A stretch of 64,000 nucleotides of DNA from Aphodoplasma sp045541115. Its GTDB lineage: Bacteria; Bacillota; Clostridia; UBA1381; UMGS1253. Each line of letters begins with the position of its first letter. The first letter of the stretch is position 1. This document shows, one piece after another, positions 6,153 to 13,244 of this stretch. A program made the position numbers and the translations under genes. Location of the stretch: the NCBI GenBank assembly GCA_045541115.1, contig JAZQIM010000003.1, positions 1 to 64,000 of the forward strand, in the 5' to 3' direction. The notes under the pieces are model-generated. The model was not told the DNA's origin. It saw only the letters and a list, made by a program, of their open reading frames with translations, and made no database searches.

Positions 6153-8069
6153 TTGGAAATAAACATTAACTTAGACAACGATTTTGAAAAGCAGATTGAC
6201 AAACTGAAGAAAAAGTATGGAGACGAAATCACAAAAATCAATGGTCTTGCAGAAGAGCAATTGGACTACACAGATTTTATAGATGGATTTGTAGATAGCG
6301 ATAATGTCGCAAATGCGACCATTGACCCAAATGCTAACGCAGGAACAAAAGATGTCCGTGGTCTGCTTGACGAAATGAACAAACCTCATTCTAAACTTTT
6401 AAGTCTTAACAAGATTTATTACGAAATCAAAAAAGAACACGGCAAAAAGGTGGCAAATAAATGGCTTGAAGATGAATGGTCTGGAGCTTTATACTTGCAT
6501 GATGCTCCGTCTTCGTCTTTTTATTCATATTGCTATGCCTACGAATTACAGAATCTTGCTGAAAAAGGCTTATATTTCTTGCCAAAGAGCAACACAAATC
6601 CACCTAAACACTTAACAACATTTTTTGCTCACTTAAGAGAATTTATCGTTTGGGTGTCTAACAGAACGGCGGGAGCCTGTGCTTTGCCGAGTTTCTTCGT
6701 TTATTCTTGGTATTTTTGGAATAAGGATGTACAGGAAGGTTACTACTTGAAATCCCCGGAATACTACAGAAAACAAATGTTCCAACAGTTTATCTTTGAG
6801 GTTAATCAAATCCATACAAGAATTGTTCAAAGTGCATACACCAACTTAATTATTATGGATAGAAATTACATAGAGGAAATCTTCGGTGGCAGAACATTCC
6901 CCGATGGTAGTTTTGTAATTGACCATATCGAAGACATTATTGAACATCAGAAAGTATTTATGGAAACAGAGGCAGAGATAAGAAAAGAAGTATTCCATAC
7001 ATTCCCCGTATATACATACTCTTTGTTGTTCCAAGACGGCAAGTTTGTGGATGAAGAGTTTGCAAGATGGTGTAATAAACAGAATTTGCAGTGGTATGAT
7101 AGTAACTTCTATGTGGGAGATAGTGTAACCAATCTTGCTTCATGCTGCCGTATGTTGAATGATTTGTCGAAGCAGAAACAGTTCCAGTCAAGTATCGGTG
7201 GAAGCCTTGTTGAAATAGGCTCTGTAAAAGTAAGCACAATTAACCTAATGAGAATTGCCATTGAAAGCGGCGGAGACAAGGCTAAGTTCATCAAGATACT
7301 CAAAGATAGAACAAAACTTAATATGCTTGTACTTGATAGAATTCGCCATATTATTAAAAGGAATGTAGAAAAAGGTTTGCTTCCTAACTATTCTTATGGA
7401 GTAATTAACCTTGAAAAGCAGACAACAACTAATGGTTTAACCGCTATGTACGAAGCCATTGAAAAAATGGGAATGACCCAAACCGATGAGTTTGGTAATG
7501 TAAGTTATACAGATGAAGGCGTTGAATTTGCTTGTAAGATTATGGACACTGTAAACACCCTTCAAGACGAGGTTGGATACGATTACAATGTATCGTTAGA
7601 AATTATCCCGGCTGAATCAGCTAATGTTAAACTTTGTAAAAAAGACAATATTATTTATGGCAACAATGATAAATTTATCTATTCAAATCAGTGGACAAGT
7701 CTTATGGCAAAGTGTGGAATTAATGAAAGAATTAAACTGTCTTCAATTCTTGACAAAAAAGCAGGTGGAGGTCAGATACTTCACATTTCACTCGAGGGTG
7801 CTCAACTTACAGAAGAACAGAGTTGGGATATGTTAAATTATATCGCAAATAGTGGCGTTATATATTTTGCATTTAATCCAAAACTGTCTCTTTGTGAAAA
7901 ACAACACACATTCTTTGGTGAAGTTTGCCCTGTGTGTGGCAGATCTAAAACAGATGAGGCAAGCAGAATTGTTGGATATTTGGTTGCTACATCAACCTAT
8001 TCAAAAGACAGAAAAGAAGAGTATGAAAATCGTAAATGGTACGCTCTTGGTGACGACCAGTATATGTAA
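6153..8069 (+). CDS. nrdD: Anaerobic ribonucleoside-triphosphate reductase
   Basis: This 638-residue class III ribonucleotide reductase makes dNTPs without oxygen using a glycyl radical. Visible features include the conserved HDAPSSSFYSYCYAYEL region, FVWVSNR-type active-site region, a radical-pathway cysteine near SCCRMLNDL, a zinc site (C...H...CPVCG) near residues 590-610, and the C-terminal radical segment RIVGYL with its glycine. It starts at TTG with GGAGGA. There is no obvious N-terminal ATP-cone, so dATP feedback inhibition may be missing, a common phage simplification. An activase-like gene follows 10 bases downstream. Confidence 0.95.
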   Translation: MEININLDNDFEKQIDKLKKKYGDEITKINGLAEEQLDYTDFIDGFVDSDNVANATIDPNANAGTKDVRGLLDEMNKPHSKLLSLNKIYYEIKKEHGKKVANKWLEDEWSGALYLHDAPSSSFYSYCYAYELQNLAEKGLYFLPKSNTNPPKHLTTFFAHLREFIVWVSNRTAGACALPSFFVYSWYFWNKDVQEGYYLKSPEYYRKQMFQQFIFEVNQIHTRIVQSAYTNLIIMDRNYIEEIFGGRTFPDGSFVIDHIEDIIEHQKVFMETEAEIRKEVFHTFPVYTYSLLFQDGKFVDEEFARWCNKQNLQWYDSNFYVGDSVTNLASCCRMLNDLSKQKQFQSSIGGSLVEIGSVKVSTINLMRIAIESGGDKAKFIKILKDRTKLNMLVLDRIRHIIKRNVEKGLLPNYSYGVINLEKQTTTNGLTAMYEAIEKMGMTQTDEFGNVSYTDEGVEFACKIMDTVNTLQDEVGYDYNVSLEIIPAESANVKLCKKDNIIYGNNDKFIYSNQWTSLMAKCGINERIKLSSILDKKAGGGQILHISLEGAQLTEEQSWDMLNYIANSGVIYFAFNPKLSLCEKQHTFFGEVCPVCGRSKTDEASRIVGYLVATSTYSKDRKEEYENRKWYALGDDQYM

Positions 8070-8078
8070 GGAGTTGCT

Positions 8079-9464
8079 ATGAAATTAGAGTGGTATAACA
8101 ATGGTAGCGTCGAGACTTTGGTAGACGACGCTACCAAACTTTCAGATGATTTCCGCAAGGGTCGTCTCAATAAAGGCAAAAAGTGTTACAACAATGGCAT
8201 TATAGAAAGATATTTTTCTGTAGATGATATTGTGCCAGACGGGTTTGCATTAGGGGCTTTAAAAAAAGAGTGGCGAAACATTACACCCAGACTATGTAAA
8301 AGATGTGGCTCTCAATTTACTCCAAGTAGTAAACACAAATATTGGTGTACTGATTGTTACAATGAGATTCATGCAACAAAACGCTGTCCGGTATGCGGAA
8401 AAGAATTCACAGGAACATATCAAAATGAAACATGCTGTAGTCGCAGTTGCGCGAAAAAATTAAACAACAACTTCAAAAATCCAGAAATTTTAGAAAAAAT
8501 CAAAAACACAAACATTAAGAAATATGGATGTAAAAATCCGTTTAGCAACCCAGACATACAGCGAACCGCCCAAACAAACAAAAGTGCAATCACCAGAAAT
8601 AATCTATCTAAAGAAGCATCTATTGTTTACAATATGCTAAAAAATGACGGCGTTCATACCGCAATAGAAAAAGAGAAGATATTCCCTGAATGCACATTTA
8701 AAGGGGTTTTGCCTTTCGATTTTTATATACCTGCGAGAGAACCTTATTCTGAGATTTTAGTCGAATATGATGGAAAACAGCACGAGCGTCCCGTAAAATT
8801 TAGGAACGATACCTCTGAGTATAAAACATTTATCCACACACAAATAACCGATTGGTTAAAAGATAAGTTTTGCATAGAAAATAAGATAAATTTAATACGA
8901 ATTCCGTGTAGCGATATGTATAATCCCGACTTTGACGCTATTTATAAAAATAGTTATATAGTCGGAAAAGCACAAGCTTCAGACAAGATGATAGATGTAT
9001 TTGATATAAACAATGTCGATTTAGTGAATTACAAAAAAGCAACTTTCAATATTGCATCAGGAATATCGTGTACTTTTAAATGCGGGCAAGATATATGTCA
9101 AAATTTTGAATTATCTAAAAAACAACCAATAAAGTGTAATATAGATGACATCATAAAGAGATATATGAATCAAAATATTTCACACACAATTACATTTCAA
9201 GGGTTAGAAGTCTTAGACAGCTTGAAACAACTATTATGGTTTATATATTATTTTAGGCAACAATCTTCTGACACAATTATTATATGGACAGGCTACACAA
9301 AAGAAGAATGCTCGGATTTAATATACTTAATACAAAATAAAATGAAGTGGGAAAACATAACAATTAAATTTGGGCGTTTTATCCCCGGACACGAAAAACA
9401 TTATGATGAAGTTTTGGGTGTGGAATTGGCATCGCCCAATCAGTATGCGGAGGTAATAAGTTGA
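8079..9464 (+). CDS. Homing endonuclease-like domain fused to NrdG-type radical SAM activase
   Basis: This single 461-residue frame has two parts. Residues 1-65 hold two WYNNG/YNNG modules as found beside phage homing nucleases. Residues 73-124 hold two zinc-ribbon-like cysteine sets (C73, C76, C90, C93; C103, C106, C120, C124). Residues 146-160 form a KKYG...NPFSNPDI motif. Residues about 200-280 look like a Vsr-like or PD-(D/E)xK nuclease core (D214, then E229-Y-D-G-K233 and H235). Residues 316-461 match phage NrdG: cluster cysteines C331, C335, C340, the FGRFIPGHEKHYDEVLG segment and a terminal NQYAE. NrdG activates NrdD by forming the glycyl radical, and it follows nrdD here. V316 is a GTG codon, possibly the ancestral nrdG start. 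The gene ends inside the next start (TTGA overlap). Confidence 0.8.
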   Translation: MKLEWYNNGSVETLVDDATKLSDDFRKGRLNKGKKCYNNGIIERYFSVDDIVPDGFALGALKKEWRNITPRLCKRCGSQFTPSSKHKYWCTDCYNEIHATKRCPVCGKEFTGTYQNETCCSRSCAKKLNNNFKNPEILEKIKNTNIKKYGCKNPFSNPDIQRTAQTNKSAITRNNLSKEASIVYNMLKNDGVHTAIEKEKIFPECTFKGVLPFDFYIPAREPYSEILVEYDGKQHERPVKFRNDTSEYKTFIHTQITDWLKDKFCIENKINLIRIPCSDMYNPDFDAIYKNSYIVGKAQASDKMIDVFDINNVDLVNYKKATFNIASGISCTFKCGQDICQNFELSKKQPIKCNIDDIIKRYMNQNISHTITFQGLEVLDSLKQLLWFIYYFRQQSSDTIIIWTGYTKEECSDLIYLIQNKMKWENITIKFGRFIPGHEKHYDEVLGVELASPNQYAEVIS

Positions 9465-9652
9465 AAATCAAACTATCAGAGAATAAAGAATTAGTAGCAG
9501 AAATTAGACAAAAACTCAAAGACAACGATAATTATTGCCCATGTCGTTTAATTAAAAACGAAGATACAAAATGTATGTGTAAAGAGTTTTTAGAACAAAC
9601 AGAGCCGGGCGAGTGTTGTTGTGGGTTGTATTATAAGGTTGATGAAAAATGA
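9461..9652 (+). CDS. Small FTR-like cysteine-rich protein
   Basis: This is a 63-residue protein whose cysteines are spaced like a miniature ferredoxin:thioredoxin reductase catalytic chain: C26-P-C28, C38-M-C40 and C52-C-C54 followed by GLY. In the known family these bind a 4Fe-4S cluster next to a redox disulfide. It overlaps the NrdG fusion gene by four bases (TTGA), implying translational coupling, so it may supply electrons to the glutaredoxin or reductase system. Its function is inferred from the cysteine pattern and context only. Confidence 0.65.
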   Translation: MKIKLSENKELVAEIRQKLKDNDNYCPCRLIKNEDTKCMCKEFLEQTEPGECCCGLYYKVDEK

Positions 9653-9822
9653 AATTTGAAGTTATAAATCAAGATAAAAAAGTTGTAATGTATTGCTCAT
9701 CAATTGAGTGTATTCCAGACGAAGATGAAATATTATCTATGACAAAAGCAGGGTACAAGTTTAAAATTGATGGCAAAATAGTAAGCAAAAAACAAATTAT
9801 AGAGTTAAAAAACAATAAATAA
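9649..9822 (+). CDS. Small hypothetical phage protein
   Basis: This 57-residue frame starts at ATG 9649, overlapping the previous stop by four bases (ATGA), and ends with TAA. The protein alternates strands and turns (KFEVINQDKKVVMYC, CIPDEDEILSMTKAGYKFKIDG). This looks like a short phage protein family with a conserved 'AGYKFKIDGK' core, role unknown. The tight coupling argues that it is real despite its size. Confidence 0.6.
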   Translation: MKFEVINQDKKVVMYCSSIECIPDEDEILSMTKAGYKFKIDGKIVSKKQIIELKNNK

Positions 9823-9859
9823 TAGAAAATTTCTATGTAAAGAAATGGGGTAGTGTAAT

Positions 9860-10501
9860 ATGCAAATAAATATTGACTTGGACTGTACCCTTAATAACCT
9901 CGTCAATGTATGGTGTGAAACTTTAAATAGTGTTTATGGTACAAATGTTTTATATGAAGATATAATCAACTATAACATCCAAGAATTCTTCCCATCTTTA
10001 AATAAAGAACAGGTATATAACCCATTATATTTAGAGAGTTTTTGGAGCAAAACAAAACCCATAGAAAATAGTCAAGAATTTTTAAAAAAACTTTATGACG
10101 ATAAACACGATATAAATATCGTTACATCTACGCACTATAGTAACGCAAGAGTGAAAACAGAATGGATTATGGAGTATTTTCCTTTTATTCACTGGAAAAA
10201 AATCAATATAATTCATGATAAGAAAAGATTTACAGGAGATTATTTAATTGATGACCATATTGATAATCTCATAGGGTTTGATGGCAGGAGAATATTATAC
10301 ACACAACCTTGGAATAAGAAATATAGCTCTTTTGAATTAGATATGTTAAATATAATAAGGGTAAATAACTGGGAAGAGATATATAATATCATTCCTAAAC
10401 CATATCCTTGCGGTAAAAATAAAAAAGTATTTGATTTTGAGTGTTTAAATTGTCCTTTTGGATATGATGACGACGGCGGTATATATTGTAGCCACAAATA
10501 A
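9860..10501 (+). CDS. 5'(3')-deoxyribonucleotidase-like HAD phosphatase
   Basis: This 213-residue protein starts directly with the HAD motif I IDLDCTLNNL (nucleophile and acid Asp at about residues 6 and 8). A motif II Thr/Ser follows in NIVTSTHYSNARVKTEW, then HDKKRFTGDYLIDDHIDN, which supplies motif III Lys and motif IV Asp pair. This is the NT5C layout, which removes phosphate from dNMPs, especially dUMP and dTMP. The C-terminal ~35 residues add cysteines (CGKNKK, CLNCPFG, YCSHK), perhaps a small metal site not seen in the core family. It precedes dUTPase by 18 bases. Confidence 0.8.
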   Translation: MQINIDLDCTLNNLVNVWCETLNSVYGTNVLYEDIINYNIQEFFPSLNKEQVYNPLYLESFWSKTKPIENSQEFLKKLYDDKHDINIVTSTHYSNARVKTEWIMEYFPFIHWKKINIIHDKKRFTGDYLIDDHIDNLIGFDGRRILYTQPWNKKYSSFELDMLNIIRVNNWEEIYNIIPKPYPCGKNKKVFDFECLNCPFGYDDDGGIYCSHK

Positions 10502-10519
10502 AAAAATGGAGGGTATAAA

Positions 10520-10948
10520 ATGCATACAATTAAAATTAAATATCACAACACAAATATAGATAAAATAGAAAAAATAGAAAAAGGCGATTGGATAGATTTG
10601 CGTGCAGCCGAAACTGTATCTCTTAAAGCGGGCGAGTTTAAATTGATTTCTCTCGGAGTATCTATGGAACTACCCGAAGGATACGAGGCTCATATAGTTC
10701 CAAGAAGTTCTACGTTTAAGAATTTTGGGGTAATTCAAACCAACCACCAAGGTGTTATCGATGCAAGCTTTAGAGGTGACAACGATGTGTGGAGGTTTCC
10801 TGCATATGCTTTGAAAGACACAACAATATCAGAAAACGATAGAATATGTCAGTTTAGAATTATAGAAAAAATGCCAAACGTAGAATTTGAAGAGGTTGAT
10901 ACGCTTGACAGTGTTGACAGAGGTGGATTTGGAAGTACCGGAAAATAA
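10520..10948 (+). CDS. dut: dUTP diphosphatase
   Basis: This 142-residue trimeric-type dUTPase converts dUTP to dUMP and pyrophosphate, limiting uracil in DNA and supplying dUMP. Motifs in order are DLRAAE (motif I-like), PRSST (II), NHQGVIDASFRGDND (III), the NDRICQFRI segment (IV) and the C-terminal flexible arm RGGFGSTG (V), all present. It starts at ATG with GGAGGG upstream. It lies at the end of the nucleotide module, before the recombinase. Confidence 0.95.
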   Translation: MHTIKIKYHNTNIDKIEKIEKGDWIDLRAAETVSLKAGEFKLISLGVSMELPEGYEAHIVPRSSTFKNFGVIQTNHQGVIDASFRGDNDVWRFPAYALKDTTISENDRICQFRIIEKMPNVEFEEVDTLDSVDRGGFGSTGK

Positions 10949-11010
10949 AAGGTAATAATTAAAACGATACTGCATATTATGTAATATAAAAAATAAAAGA
11001 GGAGGCGATA

Positions 11011-11157
11011 ATTATAAAATATAATGAACAGATTAAAACCATTCATCTTAATCGCAACTCTGAAAAAATTTGTATCCAAAATGTCTTAAATCAAGAAAAA
11101 ATTAGAAAAATGGTGTTTGAACAAATGAATAAAATTTTAAAGCAAAAACTTACATAA
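11011..11157 (+). CDS. Possible 48-residue protein with ATT start
   Basis: A strong GAGGAGG ribosome binding site (10999-11005) precedes a 48-codon frame that has no ATG, GTG or TTG near its beginning. At normal spacing the first codon is ATT 11011 (or ATA 11008). The frame ends in TAA and encodes a basic helical peptide (RKMVFEQMNKILKQKLT at the end). An ATG at 11024 in another frame would give only 21 residues. It is the second case in this element of GGAGG(T/C)GAT followed by ATT. Confidence 0.4.
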   Translation: MIKYNEQIKTIHLNRNSEKICIQNVLNQEKIRKMVFEQMNKILKQKLT

Positions 11158-11174
11158 AATATACGGGCTTTATA

Positions 11175-11212
11175 TTGTGTTTTTAAAATCGCTATGCTAT
11201 ACTTATAGCGAT
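11175..11212 (+). promoter_or_regulatory. Recombinase promoter inside an inverted repeat
   Basis: TTGTGT (11175-11180), 17 bases, then TATACT (11198-11203) fits a sigma-A promoter. The -10 box lies between perfect 8-bp inverted arms ATCGCTAT (11188-11195) and ATAGCGAT (11205-11212). A repressor binding this dyad would block transcription, so it is a plausible operator for control of the recombinase gene starting at 11272. Confidence 0.55.
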
Positions 11213-11271
11213 AATACAATGTGAAGCCTTTTTGTTTAAAATTACATTTAATTACAAAGGAGGACTTTATA

Positions 11272-12873
11272 TTGTTAAATAATAATACGGTTGCTATTTA
11301 TGTAAGGCTTTCTAAAGAGGATTTAGAAAGCCACGAAAAGGAGAGTGAATCAATACAAAACCAAAAATCCATGTTGGTTAATTACGCTGTTAATCAACAG
11401 TGGCAAATTTTCAATATATATTGCGATGAAGATTATAGTGGCGCATATTCAGGAGAAGAAAACAACAGACCGGAATTTAATAAGATGATTGAAGATGCTT
11501 CGCTAGGAAGGTTTGGCATCGTTCTGTGTAAAACGCAATCTAGATTTAGTAGAAACATGGAAGTTGTTGAGCAGTACATACATGGCAAATTTATAGAATG
11601 GGGAATACGATTTATAAGCATTGTTGATAATGCAGACACAAACGTAAAGGGAAATAAAAAAGCGAGACAAATCAATAGCTTGATTAATGAATGGTATCTA
11701 GAAGACTTATCTGAGAACGTAAAATCTGTTTTTTTAGATAAGATGAAAAAAGGAGAATTTTTAGCATCATTCCCGCCATATGGTTACGATAAAGATAAAA
11801 ATATCAAAAACCATCTTGTTATTAATCCCAAAACAAGCCAAATTGTTAAACAGATTTATGATTGGAACTTAGAAGGATATGGGGCAGCAAAGATATGTAG
11901 AATGTTAAATAATCGAGGAATTCCAAATCCACGAAAACAACAAGAAATAGATGGATTAAGAAAAACATTTATGTATACACATGATGACATGGGTACATGG
12001 ACTACAACTACCATCGGAGATATTTTACATAACCAAACATATTGTGGCGATGTTGTACAACACACAAAAGAAAAGGTTAGTTATAAATCTAAAGTTATAA
12101 AAAGTGTTCCTCGTAACGAAATAATTGTTGTACATGATATGCATGAACCAATTATAAGTAGAGATGTATTTGAGCAGGTTCAAAAAAATTTGGCTTCAAA
12201 AAGGAGAGCTACTGGAACAGGAAAACCTCATTTATTAGCAGGAAAGGTGTTTTGTCATTATTGTGGTAAACCAATGCAAAAAAATCATTCCGTATCTTGT
12301 AAAGCTGGACATATAGGTTATTTAAGATGCAGAGACAAATATGCTTACGACAGTGAGAAAAAGTGTCCAACTCCTAACATACGTGTTGACCATATTTTAA
12401 AAGAGATACAAATTGAACTTATTAACAAGTTCAAAAAACAATATTCTCAAGAATGCGATATTGAAAAAGTTGTCGCTGCATTTGATAATTCGTCATCACA
12501 ATATAATTACCTAATCAATCATAAAAATTCATTACAACAAAAAAAACAACAATTGCAAGAATCTCAAAAAACTCTGTACTTTGATAAAGTAAATTCTATT
12601 ATCACCGTAGAACAATTCATCGAATATAATAATGACGTAATAACACAAATAAAAAAAATAGATGCTGATATCCAAAATGCAGAACAAGAAATTTCAAACA
12701 TTTCTTCAAACAGGACGTCTATCCAAAATACAACGCAACAAATACTAAGTTTTTTTGAAAATCATAATATTAATAGAAATATTATTGATGCCGTTATTGA
12801 TAGAATAGAGTTTGGAGAGAAAGATGAAGTAACTGGGGAGTTTTTATTAAAAATTTTTTGGGCATGGGATTAA
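11272..12873 (+). CDS. Large serine recombinase (integrase/excisionase)
   Basis: This is a site-specific recombinase of about 533 residues. The N-terminal resolvase domain shows AIYVRLSKED with catalytic Ser14 and the SRFSRN arginine segment. A Recombinase domain follows (PYGYDKD, QIYDWNLEGYGAAKICRMLNNRGIPNP). A zinc ribbon (CHYCG, then a CRDK and CPTPNIR part) and a long coiled coil (HKNSLQQKKQQLQES onward) complete the typical C-terminus. I chose TTG 11272 because AAAGGAGG (11256-11263) precedes it at 8 bases; the open frame extends to 11221 without a binding site. It reads toward the adjacent junction and ends 17 bases short of it, as serine integrases often do. It should carry out both integration and, with a directionality factor, excision. 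Confidence 0.95.
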   Translation: MLNNNTVAIYVRLSKEDLESHEKESESIQNQKSMLVNYAVNQQWQIFNIYCDEDYSGAYSGEENNRPEFNKMIEDASLGRFGIVLCKTQSRFSRNMEVVEQYIHGKFIEWGIRFISIVDNADTNVKGNKKARQINSLINEWYLEDLSENVKSVFLDKMKKGEFLASFPPYGYDKDKNIKNHLVINPKTSQIVKQIYDWNLEGYGAAKICRMLNNRGIPNPRKQQEIDGLRKTFMYTHDDMGTWTTTTIGDILHNQTYCGDVVQHTKEKVSYKSKVIKSVPRNEIIVVHDMHEPIISRDVFEQVQKNLASKRRATGTGKPHLLAGKVFCHYCGKPMQKNHSVSCKAGHIGYLRCRDKYAYDSEKKCPTPNIRVDHILKEIQIELINKFKKQYSQECDIEKVVAAFDNSSSQYNYLINHKNSLQQKKQQLQESQKTLYFDKVNSIITVEQFIEYNNDVITQIKKIDADIQNAEQEISNISSNRTSIQNTTQQILSFFENHNINRNIIDAVIDRIEFGEKDEVTGEFLLKIFWAWD

Positions 12874-13114
12874 AAATGTGCTTAGAGAGTTCCACGTCAG
12901 AGTATACCCATATGATTTCAGCCTTGCGTATTTTGACGTTTATGGCCTTGTTAACGAGTTCCTGGCCATAGGGCATAAGGTAAACTCTCAAGTCTGTAAG
13001 ACAATCTTTATCACGACACTGGTCGTAGATTTTGTCTGTATGTATGCATACAGCTTCGCGAAAGTCGCGCGAATCAGAGCCGCAAATCGGGCCCGGAACA
13101 ATTTTGTCATGCAT
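12794..13114 (-). pseudogene. Interrupted 5' part of a conserved clostridial gene of unknown function
   Basis: AGGAGG (13124-13129) precedes ATG 13114. The frame reads FREAVCIHTDKIYDQCRDKDC, then LTDLRVYLMPYG and KAEIIWVYSDVE, which I recognise as the N-terminus of a conserved clostridial protein of unknown function that is normally several hundred residues. After about residue 75 the sequence belongs to the mobile element and stops at residue 106. The remaining codons should lie at the left end of the element, outside the window. The intact gene would be restored by precise excision. An exact role is not known to me, and a link to sporulation is only speculation. Upstream, CATATTATA on the coding strand matches the sigma-K -10 pattern CATAnnnTA, with CACA 15 bases before it. 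Confidence 0.75.
12885..12898. other. Element-chromosome junction (right attachment site), approximate
   Basis: On the - strand the conserved host reading frame is recognisable down to codons for WVYSDVE (about 12910-12890). It then changes to sequence with no resemblance to the family (LSKHIF...). The switch lies 12-20 bases after the recombinase stop. The exact crossover dinucleotide cannot be fixed without the left junction, which is outside the window. Confidence 0.65.
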
Positions 13115-13170
13115 ATTATATAACCTCCTGATAAGATATTTTGAGTTGGACTCTGTTATATAATATGCAT
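13109..13170. repeat. Perfect 16-bp inverted repeat over a start codon
   Basis: Bases 13109-13124 and 13155-13170 are exact reverse complements, separated by 30 bases. In the transcript of the interrupted host gene, one arm contains the ATG start codon (13112-13114). The ribosome binding site lies at the edge of the loop. This could be a translation-blocking hairpin or a DNA operator. Confidence 0.75.
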
Positions 13171-13202
13171 ACATTTTACAGATGTGATATTTTTTTGAAA
13201 AT

Positions 13203-13235
13203 AAAAAAAGACTAAAGATAAACTTTAGCCTTTTT
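13203..13235 (-). terminator. Terminator of the amidohydrolase operon
   Basis: The stem AAGGCTAAAG/CTTTAGTCTT (13232-13223 with 13217-13208 on the - strand, one G-T pair) has a short loop and is followed by a run of seven T. It lies just after the amidohydrolase stop codon. Confidence 0.85.
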
Positions 13236-13244
13236 AATTGGATT

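Noticed and set aside
8079..9464. Intein hypothesis for the NrdG fusion
   Set aside because: There is no NrdG sequence before the endonuclease part and no splice-junction Cys/Ser and His-Asn motifs, so an N-terminal fusion fits better.
12878..13123. + strand frame of 81 codons after the recombinase
   Set aside because: It is the antisense of the conserved host gene fragment, which has the recognisable family sequence and ribosome binding site on the - strand.
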